A model generated the notes under the pieces. It had not been told where the DNA came from. It was given only the letters and a program-made list of their open reading frames with translations, and made no database searches. A stretch of 64,000 bases of DNA from positions 1 through 64,000 of the forward strand of contig JAHECY010000008.1 of assembly GCA_024641505.1 (NCBI GenBank), written 5' to 3'. This DNA is from Gammaproteobacteria bacterium (GTDB taxonomy: Bacteria; Pseudomonadota; Gammaproteobacteria; SG8-11). A program made the position numbers and the translations under genes. The first letter of the stretch is position 1. The number at the start of each line of letters is the position of its first letter. Positions 42,618 through 50,518 of this stretch are shown here, piece by piece.

Positions 42618-43310
42618 TCACGGCGCCGGTTTCGGCTTCAACGCCACATTGTTCCGTAAATACAAGGGCAACGCATCTTCTGGCGCCACCACCTGCCCGC
42701 ATTGCCACGCCTCCGCCAACAACGGGCCCGCGTAGCGGGCGTCGGGATAGAGCGTTTCCTGGGGTGATGATGGCGTCTGGCCCTGAATCCAGGCCGGTAG
42801 CGATTGCCGGTAAGGCGTCACCCCGGGGCCCACCGCACACCAGCTTACCCGGGGATCACAAGCGATGAGATGCGCCGGGGACACCTGTTCCTCCGTGACT
42901 GCACGCACCGATCCCTGGCCAGGCCACTGGTAGCCGGCCCAATAGACTTCACCCATGCGCGCATCCAGCAAGGATAGTAACCACGGATGGCCATGTCGCG
43001 CCACCGCACTTTGCGCCAATAAAGCCAGGGTGGACACTGGAATCACCGGCAAATCTCCCCCGAAAGCCAGCCCCTGGACCACGCCGATCCCGATGCGCAC
43101 TCCGGTAAAAGAACCAGGCCCGCGCGTGAAACCGATCGCATCCAACTGCGCAATCTGCAATTGCGCCGAGCTCAACAAACGCTGCACCATCCCGAGCAGT
43201 ACTTCCGAATGGCGGTTTCCCACATGTAGAAACTCACCTTCCACCTGCCCGCCGATGATCAGCGCGACGGAACAGGCTTCGGTGCAGGTATCCAGGGCCA
43301 GAAATTTCAT
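42618..43310 (-). CDS. tsaB: tRNA threonylcarbamoyladenosine biosynthesis protein TsaB
   Basis: The ASKHA-fold partner that activates TsaD in t6A tRNA modification. The 230-residue length is normal. MKFLALDTCTEACSVAL at the N-terminus is the phosphate-1-like strand pair; GNRHSEVLLGMVQRLL and IGFTRGPGSFTGVRIGIGVVQGLA are the diagnostic TsaB segments. No metal-binding HxxxH of TsaD is present, separating it from that paralogue. It starts 7 bp after the yoaA stop codon, so the two are cotranscribed. TsaE is encoded at 29838; tsaD is outside the window. Confidence 0.95.
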   Translation of the reverse strand: MKFLALDTCTEACSVALIIGGQVEGEFLHVGNRHSEVLLGMVQRLLSSAQLQIAQLDAIGFTRGPGSFTGVRIGIGVVQGLAFGGDLPVIPVSTLALLAQSAVARHGHPWLLSLLDARMGEVYWAGYQWPGQGSVRAVTEEQVSPAHLIACDPRVSWCAVGPGVTPYRQSLPAWIQGQTPSSPQETLYPDARYAGPLLAEAWQCGQVVAPEDALPLYLRNNVALKPKPAP

Positions 43311-43317
43311 GAGCGCG

Positions 43318-45246
43318 TCAGTTCAACTTACTTTCAGAACAACGCCGAAAAAAATCCACCACGTCGTGAACGTCGCGAGTCAATGGCAAGGGTGGCAGAC
43401 TGGCGATAAACTTACGACCGTAAGACTTGCCGACGATGCGTGGATCCCCGATCATGAGTACCCCTGCGTCATGTCGATCCCGGATCAGCCGGCCGACACC
43501 TTGCTTCAACATAATAATGGCCTGGGGCACCTGTAACTGCCAGAAAGGATTTTCACCGCGACTGGTCATCTCCTGCAAGCGGCCACGGGTCACGGGATCA
43601 CCCGGGGACGCAAAAGGCAACTTGTCGATAATCACGCATGACAACACTTCACCCCGCATATCCACGCCTTCCCAAAAACTCGCGGTACCCAAAAGTACCG
43701 CGTTGGTCGCCAAGGTGAAATTTTGCAGCAGTTCCATTTTACTCGCCTGGCCCTGCACCAGGAGGTTGAATCCGTCATGAGCGCGCAACTGGGCTTCCGC
43801 TTCGTGCAATGCCCGATAGCTGGTAAACAGCATGAACGCGCGCCCCCGGCTGGCCTGCAATACCGGTAAAGCGGCGGCCACCAGCGCGCGGGTATATTCC
43901 GGATCATGAGGCATCGGCATGACCCTGGGCACGTACAACAAAGCCTGCCGACCGTAGTCAAACGGACTTTCCCAGCTGTGCGTGACCGGGGCCTGCAAAC
44001 CCAGTGCTGCCGTGAAATGGCTGAAACTGCCGCCAGCGGTCAGGGTGGCGGAGGTGAAAATCCAGCTTTTATCCGCGCCGGTGACGATGCGCTGAAAATC
44101 CCCGGCCACATTGACCGGCGTACCATGTAATGAAAAATTGCCCGCATGTACGTCCAGCCACGGAATGAACTCCGCGGGTAAATTGCCGCTCATCAGGCTG
44201 ATGCGTTGCAGCAGGTCCTGCCCCCGCTGGCTACAACGCTCCAGTGCTTTGCTCTGTTCACCATGGGGTCGCAAGGCAGCGCAAAACTCGTCCAGCGTCT
44301 GCCGCAATACCGCCAGCGAAGTGTTGAATCCCTCGGCATCCGGAATTTCCGACCATGCCAAGCGCCGTTCGGTACGCCCCATGGCGTTATGCATCTCGGT
44401 TATCCGGGCTTCCAGGCGCTCCGCCAATTGTGTCACCCCGGTACTCACGATACCTTCCTCGAGCAGGAATTCCTGAGATTCCTTGACCAACAGCCTGATT
44501 TGCCGACTGCTGATGGCAACCCCGAAGAAGTTGAGCGCTGTTTCCGGTAACTGGTGCGCTTCGTCAAAAATGACAATGTCCGCGCCGGGTAGCAAGTCGC
44601 CAAAACCCTCGTCTTTGAGCGCCCGGTCAGCGAGAAACAAATGGTGATTGACGATGACGATATCTGCGGCCTGCGCCGCGCGCCGTGCCCGGGTCAAATA
44701 ACAATCGCTGAATTCCTCGCATTCACTGCCCAGACAATTGTCCGCAGTGGCGGTGATGTGCGGCCAGATCGCGGAATCTTCCGCGATTTCCGGCAGCTCC
44801 GCGATATCCCCAAATCGAGTCTTACCCGCCCAGTGACGCACCATTTCCAATGCGTGCAAATCTTTGGGGTGGCGCAGGCGTTTATAGGTTGCATTGTTGT
44901 GCAGGCGATACCGGCACAAATAGTTGCCGCGGCCCTTCAATAATACGATGCGTACCGGCAATCCCAGTGCATCCTTGATGAACGGCACATCTTTGAAATA
45001 AAGCTGGTCCTGGAGGTTCCGACTGCCGGTGGAGACGATCACTTTTCGGCCGGACAGGATCGCCGGCACCAGATAAGCATACGTTTTTCCGGTGCCGGTG
45101 CCGGCCTCCGCCACCAGTGTGTACGCGCCGGTAATGGCGGCACTCACGGCATCGGCCATGGCCTGTTGTTGCGGTCTGAAATCATAGCCGGCAATTCTGC
45201 CGGCCAGCACTCCATCGTGAGAGAAAACTTCGGCTGCTGAATACAT
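43318..45246 (-). CDS. yoaA: ATP-dependent DNA helicase of the DinG family (YoaA)
   Basis: A superfamily-2 XPD-like helicase of 642 residues that unwinds DNA 5'-3' and helps replication or repair. Walker A EAGTGTGKTYAYL is near residue 46. An iron-sulfur region follows, with Cys residues in YLCRYR, NCLGSECEEFSDCY. The DEAH box is VIFDEAHQLPE near residue 225, and motif VI QGVGRLIRDRHD lies near the C-terminus. YoaA rather than DinG is favoured by length and by the usual link to tsaB. ATG at 45246 follows GGAG. Confidence 0.93.
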   Translation of the reverse strand: MYSAAEVFSHDGVLAGRIAGYDFRPQQQAMADAVSAAITGAYTLVAEAGTGTGKTYAYLVPAILSGRKVIVSTGSRNLQDQLYFKDVPFIKDALGLPVRIVLLKGRGNYLCRYRLHNNATYKRLRHPKDLHALEMVRHWAGKTRFGDIAELPEIAEDSAIWPHITATADNCLGSECEEFSDCYLTRARRAAQAADIVIVNHHLFLADRALKDEGFGDLLPGADIVIFDEAHQLPETALNFFGVAISSRQIRLLVKESQEFLLEEGIVSTGVTQLAERLEARITEMHNAMGRTERRLAWSEIPDAEGFNTSLAVLRQTLDEFCAALRPHGEQSKALERCSQRGQDLLQRISLMSGNLPAEFIPWLDVHAGNFSLHGTPVNVAGDFQRIVTGADKSWIFTSATLTAGGSFSHFTAALGLQAPVTHSWESPFDYGRQALLYVPRVMPMPHDPEYTRALVAAALPVLQASRGRAFMLFTSYRALHEAEAQLRAHDGFNLLVQGQASKMELLQNFTLATNAVLLGTASFWEGVDMRGEVLSCVIIDKLPFASPGDPVTRGRLQEMTSRGENPFWQLQVPQAIIMLKQGVGRLIRDRHDAGVLMIGDPRIVGKSYGRKFIASLPPLPLTRDVHDVVDFFRRCSESKLN

Positions 45247-45281
45247 AGGTTACGCTCCGGCGGGTCTCCTGATTGCCGGGC

Positions 45282-45791
45282 TCAGGGCAGTTGCTGGCTG
45301 GCGCCAACATCGTCATGAACAGGACCTTCACTGACAGTCCATACCAGATGGCCGAGGGCTTTGAATTTGGCCACCGACATGGCGCCACGCTTCTTGCGTC
45401 CGCTGTTGCGATCTTCGCTGGATTCGGTGAGAATCGCCTCCCGGTCCGCCTCATAGATTTCCAATGGTTCGTAATTGTCGTCCATGATCAATAACATAAC
45501 CCGATCCCATTGCTGCTCGATTTTTAACTGGCCGATACGCTGGCCAGACTTGCTTTCGTCAAAAATGGCCCGGCCTTTGATTTGAATGCGAACGCCAGCC
45601 CGCTCATTCCGGCCCACGGCGTCATAACCGCCGGGCGTATCCGTAACCAATTCCAGATCCATTAGCCGCGCAACATCATGGCGCGCTATCTCACCACTGA
45701 TACTCAGGGATTTTCCCGTGGCGCGACGGTACTCGGTAGCCAGGCGTCGGGCTTCCACCATCAGCTTGTCAAGATTATAGAGATCCGTCAT
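45282..45791 (-). CDS. conserved hypothetical protein (DUF6998-like)
   Basis: A 169-residue soluble protein. The central part, SISGEIARHDVARLMDLELV followed by GYDAVGRNERAGVRIQIKGRAI, resembles DUF6998-type domains, which look nuclease-like (GYDA...QIKGR recalls the D-x(n)-Q/E-x-K pattern of restriction-endonuclease folds); this reading is inference. The remainder gives VMLLIMDDNYEPLEIYEADR and a basic C-terminal segment. It lies 35 bp upstream of yoaA and is probably cotranscribed with that helicase. No signal peptide. Function unknown. Confidence 0.7.
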   Translation of the reverse strand: MTDLYNLDKLMVEARRLATEYRRATGKSLSISGEIARHDVARLMDLELVTDTPGGYDAVGRNERAGVRIQIKGRAIFDESKSGQRIGQLKIEQQWDRVMLLIMDDNYEPLEIYEADREAILTESSEDRNSGRKKRGAMSVAKFKALGHLVWTVSEGPVHDDVGASQQLP

Positions 45792-45904
45792 GGTCTGTCA
45801 TGCTTACCGGGCTTACCTGCGGTATCTGGACGATAGGCGCCAGTTTACGCTGATTCACGTAAAAATCCCATGTTACTCTTTTAAGGTAAGGAGTAAGGTG
45901 GGCG

Positions 45905-47518
45905 ATGATTAGTCAGTTACAATATTCTGCCAGTACCCAGGAATATCCCATGGTGATGGACAAGACTTTACCACCCCTAATCCAGAACCTGATGCAACCC
46001 GATGCATACGACCATGCGGTGAGCCACATTGAACTGGTGGAAACCCATATATCCTGGGTGCTACTCACCGGCAGTCGCGCCTATAAAATCAAGAAACCGG
46101 TAAATCTGGGATTTCTTGACTTCTCTACCCTGGAGAAGCGTCATTTCTTCTGTGACGAAGAACTGCGTCTGAACCGGCGGTCAGCGCCGGAACTCTACCT
46201 GGCGGTGGCTACGATCAATGGCGATGCGCTGCACGCCAAGATCAACGGACCGGGACCCGTGCTTGATTATGCCGTCACCATGCGGCAGTTTGCACCGACC
46301 TGCCGCTTGGACAACTACCTGCGCCACCATGCCCTGGAAACTGAAACATTCGCCACATTCGCCCGCTACTTGGCACAGTTTCATGACCAAAGCGCCGTCG
46401 CGGGAAGCGCCGATAACTATGGCAGCTTTCAAGCCATAAACCACGCAGTCATGGAAAATTTCGCGCAAATCGGCCAAATACTCCATTCAACACCATCTGC
46501 GCTGATGACACAAGTGCAACAGTGGAGCCAACAACGAGGCGCACAGTTACAAGCAGCTTTCGACGCCCGTAAGCGTGCGCTGCGAATTCGTGAATGCCAC
46601 GGTGATATGCATTTGGCCAATCTGGTGCTGATGGCGGAGCGTATCACCTTATTCGACGGCATCGAATTCAATGCCGAATTGCGCTGGATTGATGTCATCA
46701 ATGACATCGCCTTTCTGGTCATGGATTTACAGCACTGCGGCTACCGGCGACACGCCAATACCTTTCTCAACGCCTATCTGATGCATAGCGGTGATTTCGC
46801 GGGACTGGAACTGCTCGACTACTACAAGACCTACCGCGCCATGGTGCGGGCCAAGGTCGCCATGATCCAGGCTAGCCAGCATCGGGACAAAGATCCGGAG
46901 TTTCAACGCTTACAGGCTGAATGCAGCACCTATCTGCGCCTGGCAAGCAGCTACACACAACACAATCGACCGCGCATGTTGCTGACCGTGGGCTATTCCG
47001 GTTCAGGAAAAACCACCGTGGCGTCGGAGCTGGCCTGGCGCATGGAGGCCGTACACCTCAGATCAGATGTGGAACGCAAGCGACTCGCGGGTCTCAGCGC
47101 GTACGCAGTCTCCGATGCCGCTTATGGACAGAAGCTCTATGACCACCAAAGCACGGATGCCACCTACCGGCGACTGCTGGAAGTGAGCACGCAATTACTG
47201 GGTTGGGGCTACACCGTAATCGTCGACGCGACGTTTCTGACTCCAGAACGGCGCGATGAATTCCATGCACTGGCTCAGCGACATCATGCCGGCATGTACC
47301 TGCTTCATTTAAGCACCAGCCCGGACGAGCTGCACGCCAGAGTAGCAGCACGGGCCGCGGGTCGCGACATTTCCGAAGCGGGACCAGAGGTTTTGGCGCA
47401 GCAATTGCGGCAACCGCTGATATGGCGCCCTCAAGAGCACGCGTTGAGAATGGATATTGATACCGGTCATGTCATTGACTATGAAGCTCTGGTACAGCGC
47501 CTGATGCAGGATACCTGA
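45905..47518 (+). CDS. phosphotransferase - P-loop kinase fusion protein
   Basis: A 537-residue two-domain protein. The N-terminal part (about 20-345) is an aminoglycoside-phosphotransferase-like kinase: SRAYKIKKPVNLGFLDFS supplies the nucleotide-binding Lys region and ECHGDMHLANLVL the catalytic HGD, followed by LFDGIEF. The C-terminal part (about 360-530) is a zeta-toxin or gluconate-kinase-like P-loop domain with Walker A VGYSGSGKTTVAS and LRSDVERKRLAG. Such fusions are common and uncharacterised; substrate unknown. ATG at 45905 follows AAGGAGTAAGGTGGGCG. Confidence 0.88.
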   Translation: MISQLQYSASTQEYPMVMDKTLPPLIQNLMQPDAYDHAVSHIELVETHISWVLLTGSRAYKIKKPVNLGFLDFSTLEKRHFFCDEELRLNRRSAPELYLAVATINGDALHAKINGPGPVLDYAVTMRQFAPTCRLDNYLRHHALETETFATFARYLAQFHDQSAVAGSADNYGSFQAINHAVMENFAQIGQILHSTPSALMTQVQQWSQQRGAQLQAAFDARKRALRIRECHGDMHLANLVLMAERITLFDGIEFNAELRWIDVINDIAFLVMDLQHCGYRRHANTFLNAYLMHSGDFAGLELLDYYKTYRAMVRAKVAMIQASQHRDKDPEFQRLQAECSTYLRLASSYTQHNRPRMLLTVGYSGSGKTTVASELAWRMEAVHLRSDVERKRLAGLSAYAVSDAAYGQKLYDHQSTDATYRRLLEVSTQLLGWGYTVIVDATFLTPERRDEFHALAQRHHAGMYLLHLSTSPDELHARVAARAAGRDISEAGPEVLAQQLRQPLIWRPQEHALRMDIDTGHVIDYEALVQRLMQDT

Positions 47519-47537
47519 CACGCTCTTGATAGCCGCG

Positions 47538-47553
47538 CATGGCGCGCGCCATG
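47538..47553. repeat. perfect 16-bp palindrome between convergent genes
   Basis: CATGGCGCGCGCCATG lies 20 bp after the fusion kinase gene and 55 bp before the end of the convergent next gene. There is no T run, so termination is unlikely. It may be chance in GC-rich DNA. Confidence 0.4.
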
Positions 47554-47607
47554 AACTGGAAAAACGCGGACTTTAATGAATGTTGTACAGCATAGCCGGG
47601 ACAATAC

Positions 47608-48675
47608 CTAACCGTTGCTGGCGGTTTTTCCAGCTTCAATACCTTTGAGACCGCCCTCCAGCACATAGACATCGTAACCGCGCTCGCTCAACAAGAAAGC
47701 GCCGGACCGACTGCGATGCCCGTTGTCGCAACAAATGATATATTTCTTGTCAGGATTGAGCTTGTGCGCCACTTTACGTAACGCATAGAGAGGAATGTTT
47801 TTGCTGCCGCGTATGGATCCGCTCTGGTATTCCTTCTCCAACCGCACATCGATCAATATGCTACCTTCCTTCAACATATTCTTCGCGCCATCCAAGGTGA
47901 CGCTTTTCAACAAGGGTTGTTTCAGAAGTTCTTCGAAATCCGCGCGCGATAGCCGCATCATAGCGCCGTCAGTCATCATGCGTACCGTCGCATTGCGCTT
48001 GGTATCCGCCAACAAAGCTTCTTCACCGAAGCTGTCACCTACCACTAACTCCGCCACTTTTTTGCCATGCCCCTGGCCATCGCCGACGATCACCTCACAC
48101 TTGCCCTTTGACACTATATAGTAGTGCTCACCCGCTTCACCCTGCTTGATAATGACTTCTCCGGCTTTTGTCGGCATGGACTGCAAGCGCATGAACATCG
48201 CCTGGATATTGGTCGCCGGCAGCTTCTGAAAACTTTTTGATTGCAATACCTTACTCATCCAGTCATCGTCATCGGCTTCCTCACCGGCACCCATTTCATC
48301 GACTGAATAACCGCCACCTTGATCCGGTAGCATAGCATCCACTTTGTCCTGGTCGACACGCATATAGGCTATGTCCGACTTGGCAACAGCCGTGGCACTG
48401 TGTGGCTGTGTGGTGCTCAGGGGGTATCTTGCTTCCTTGGTACCGCCTTTTACAATCTGTGGGCCGGTATCTGCGCCTTCGAGCACGATCATGCCTCGCA
48501 ACAAATAGTAGCGATACTTGTCCCGTTGCCCTTTCTTAAACAGCTTGGTATTTGGTGGTAAAAATTCCACGAACGTAGTACGCGAGATTTCATCGAGATT
48601 GTCTTCTGAAAACATATTGAACGGTACCAACTGTTTCAGAATATCCTTACCCACCAATTTCTTTTCCGCAACCAT
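47608..48675 (-). CDS. cyclic-nucleotide-binding - rhodanese protein
   Basis: A 355-residue soluble protein. ATG at 48675 is chosen because AGGA precedes it at 6 nt; an ATG seven codons upstream (48696) is weaker. Residues about 15-130 look like a first, degenerate cNMP-binding barrel. Residues about 140-250 form a second, better one, with the phosphate-binding cassette VGDSFGEEALLADTKRNATV. Residues about 265-350 are a rhodanese domain with active-site Cys in ICCDNGHRSRSG. No DNA-binding domain follows, so it would read cAMP or cGMP and act by protein contact or sulfur transfer. A possible receiver for the CHASE2 cyclase signal. Confidence 0.85.
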   Translation of the reverse strand: MVAEKKLVGKDILKQLVPFNMFSEDNLDEISRTTFVEFLPPNTKLFKKGQRDKYRYYLLRGMIVLEGADTGPQIVKGGTKEARYPLSTTQPHSATAVAKSDIAYMRVDQDKVDAMLPDQGGGYSVDEMGAGEEADDDDWMSKVLQSKSFQKLPATNIQAMFMRLQSMPTKAGEVIIKQGEAGEHYYIVSKGKCEVIVGDGQGHGKKVAELVVGDSFGEEALLADTKRNATVRMMTDGAMMRLSRADFEELLKQPLLKSVTLDGAKNMLKEGSILIDVRLEKEYQSGSIRGSKNIPLYALRKVAHKLNPDKKYIICCDNGHRSRSGAFLLSERGYDVYVLEGGLKGIEAGKTASNG

Positions 48676-48696
48676 ATCAGTCCTAACTGGCTTCAT

Positions 48697-48996
48697 TCTG
48701 GTCGAAATTATGCATCAGCTTGTGTTTATCGATTAAGCTCTTCCGGCCACCGTAAAGGCATCTGCGGGGCTGCCGATACAGCTTTCAGAATGCCGGTTAA
48801 ACCAAGAAATACAACGGATCGAATCGGAATTTCTTTAAGACCTGCTGCAACGGTTTACGAAAATCTGCGTCAAACATCTAGGAACATTGGCGCAATACAC
48901 TTTAAAAATAGATGAATATTGGGGGGAAAGCGGGCAATAGCGGCAATACTGCAGCGTTATTGCAAATCCGGTATAAGATTATAGGAGTTCGGTATT
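48697..48996. other. divergent intergenic region
   Basis: Three hundred bp between the cNMP-binding/rhodanese gene and the divergent secreted protein gene. No gene, repeat or convincing promoter pair was recognised. Confidence 0.45.
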
Positions 48997-49359
48997 ATGA
49001 TCAGAATCATTCGATATGCCTTCGCATGCATGTTGTTGATAGTGCCTACACTCGGCTGGTCCTATGAAAACATCACGGTTGAAGATGAAGCTCAGGACTG
49101 CTATTCCATGGCAATGATTGGTATGGACTCCGTAATCAACTCACGGATGGGTGTGCCCGCAGAACATGCATTACCCCTGTCACTGAAACTCGGCGCTGTC
49201 GATGTCTCGGAAAGCGCCTACGATAAAAATCTCCTTATTGTAATGTTAAGTGCCTATTTGTGGGATAACTCGCCACATAGCTACGCACTCAAGGTGTTTT
49301 ATAACTGTGCAGTCACGAATCGACAGTTACAAAGCGCCAGCGTTGCCATTACTCATTAG
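48997..49359 (+). CDS. small exported protein of unknown function
   Basis: A 120-residue protein. ATG at 48997 follows ATAGGAGTTCGGTATT, a good ribosome binding site. The signal peptide covers about residues 1-22 (ending LGWSYEN). The mature part has two Cys (EDEAQDCYSMAM and VFYNCAVTN) that could form a disulfide, and is otherwise helical. Not recognised. It lies upstream of the receiver-GGDEF gene in the same direction, but a CRP-type promoter lies between them. Confidence 0.7.
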   Translation: MIRIIRYAFACMLLIVPTLGWSYENITVEDEAQDCYSMAMIGMDSVINSRMGVPAEHALPLSLKLGAVDVSESAYDKNLLIVMLSAYLWDNSPHSYALKVFYNCAVTNRQLQSASVAITH

Positions 49360-49411
49360 CCCAGCCGAGCATATAAAACGCCTTTGTCATATGCGTTTAT
49401 GATAAATAAAC

Positions 49412-49454
49412 CGTGACCTGCGTCACACAACAATGGCCTTATTTACATTATAAA
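49412..49454 (+). promoter_or_regulatory. CRP/Vfr-type site and -10 box of the receiver-GGDEF gene
   Basis: CGTGA-CCTGCG-TCACA (49412-49427) matches the CRP half-sites at 9 of 10 positions. TATAAA at 49449-49454 puts the predicted start near 49461 and the site at -41.5, exactly the class II position. Confidence 0.6.
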
Positions 49455-49485
49455 TATTGCCATTGTTGTTTTTTCCGCCGGTACG

Positions 49486-50481
49486 ATGCCTGTGGGCAAT
49501 AACTGGAAGATCACGGGGCAGGGGTCAAAGGTGTCATATCAACCGTCAATTATCTTGGTCAGCGAAAAAAGACTGGTACGTTCAACCTTGGGCAGCACCC
49601 TGGAGAAGACCGGATTTTCCGATGTGCGGTGCGCCGACTCCGCAGAGAATGCCCTGGCGTTACTTGATATGCGCAACGCGGATATCGTGATCACGGAATG
49701 GCTGATGGCAGGTATTGATGGACTGACGCTTACCCAGATCATCAAGAAACGTGATTGCGCTTCGGAACGTTACACGGCAGTCGTCCTGTATTCCGCCTGC
49801 GACAATCCCGAAGATATTGTAAAAGCCTTCGACGCCGATATTCATGATTTCATCAGTAAACCCGTCAATACCACGGTGTTGGCGGCGCGCATCGGGGCGG
49901 CGGCAAAAATATGCCAGAGAATCAATCAAACCGCCCCGAAGAAAATTCCGGAAATCATCACTGCCACGCCGGATGTGAGCGGTATCATCCAAGACCCGGA
50001 AACCGGTTTATGGAACCTGCATTACCTCGATCACCAACTTTCAGGAATGCTGAAAAACTCCCGTGCTCGCGACATCATGACCACATGCGCCGTAATCGGC
50101 ATTGATGAATTCCAGCGCATGACCAATTCCTATGGCAAGCCGGCAACGCTGGAACTGGTGTCCGGATTGGCGGAATGCATCAAGCGCAATCTGCGACCGC
50201 TGGATGTGATTGCACGTGTTAGAACGCATTCTCTGGCGATTGCCATCCAGTCAAACAACAATGATACATTTGACCAAACCGCGTTATTTCTACGCATCAT
50301 CAAGTCGGTGAATCGTCAAACCATCAGAACCAGCGCCGGAAATATCGCGATTACCGTATCCGTAGGCGTGGAATCCTGCCCTGCGCAATCACCGGATATG
50401 AATTCAGGCCAGTTGCTGGAGATATGCATGGATAAGATGATGCAAGCCAACACCAACGGCGGAAACTGCCTGGTAGCGTAG
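49486..50481 (+). CDS. atypical receiver - degenerate GGDEF protein
   Basis: A 331-residue protein. The N-terminal receiver-like domain (about 20-140) keeps the Lys (FISKPVN) and the Ser switch (LYSAC) but has Glu71 where the phosphoacceptor Asp should be (DIVITEWLMAGIDG), and the acidic pocket is reduced (LVSEKR). The C-terminal GGDEF-fold domain (about 170-325) has ARVRTHSLAIAI in place of RxGGDEF, so it should not make cyclic di-GMP. ATG at 49486 is consistent with the upstream promoter; a GTG at 49531 is an alternative. Probably a phosphorylation-independent scaffold or ligand-binding regulator. Confidence 0.82.
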   Translation: MPVGNNWKITGQGSKVSYQPSIILVSEKRLVRSTLGSTLEKTGFSDVRCADSAENALALLDMRNADIVITEWLMAGIDGLTLTQIIKKRDCASERYTAVVLYSACDNPEDIVKAFDADIHDFISKPVNTTVLAARIGAAAKICQRINQTAPKKIPEIITATPDVSGIIQDPETGLWNLHYLDHQLSGMLKNSRARDIMTTCAVIGIDEFQRMTNSYGKPATLELVSGLAECIKRNLRPLDVIARVRTHSLAIAIQSNNNDTFDQTALFLRIIKSVNRQTIRTSAGNIAITVSVGVESCPAQSPDMNSGQLLEICMDKMMQANTNGGNCLVA

Positions 50482-50518
50482 TACCCTGCCGTACCTAACG
50501 AAGATTAGCAGCCGGGTC

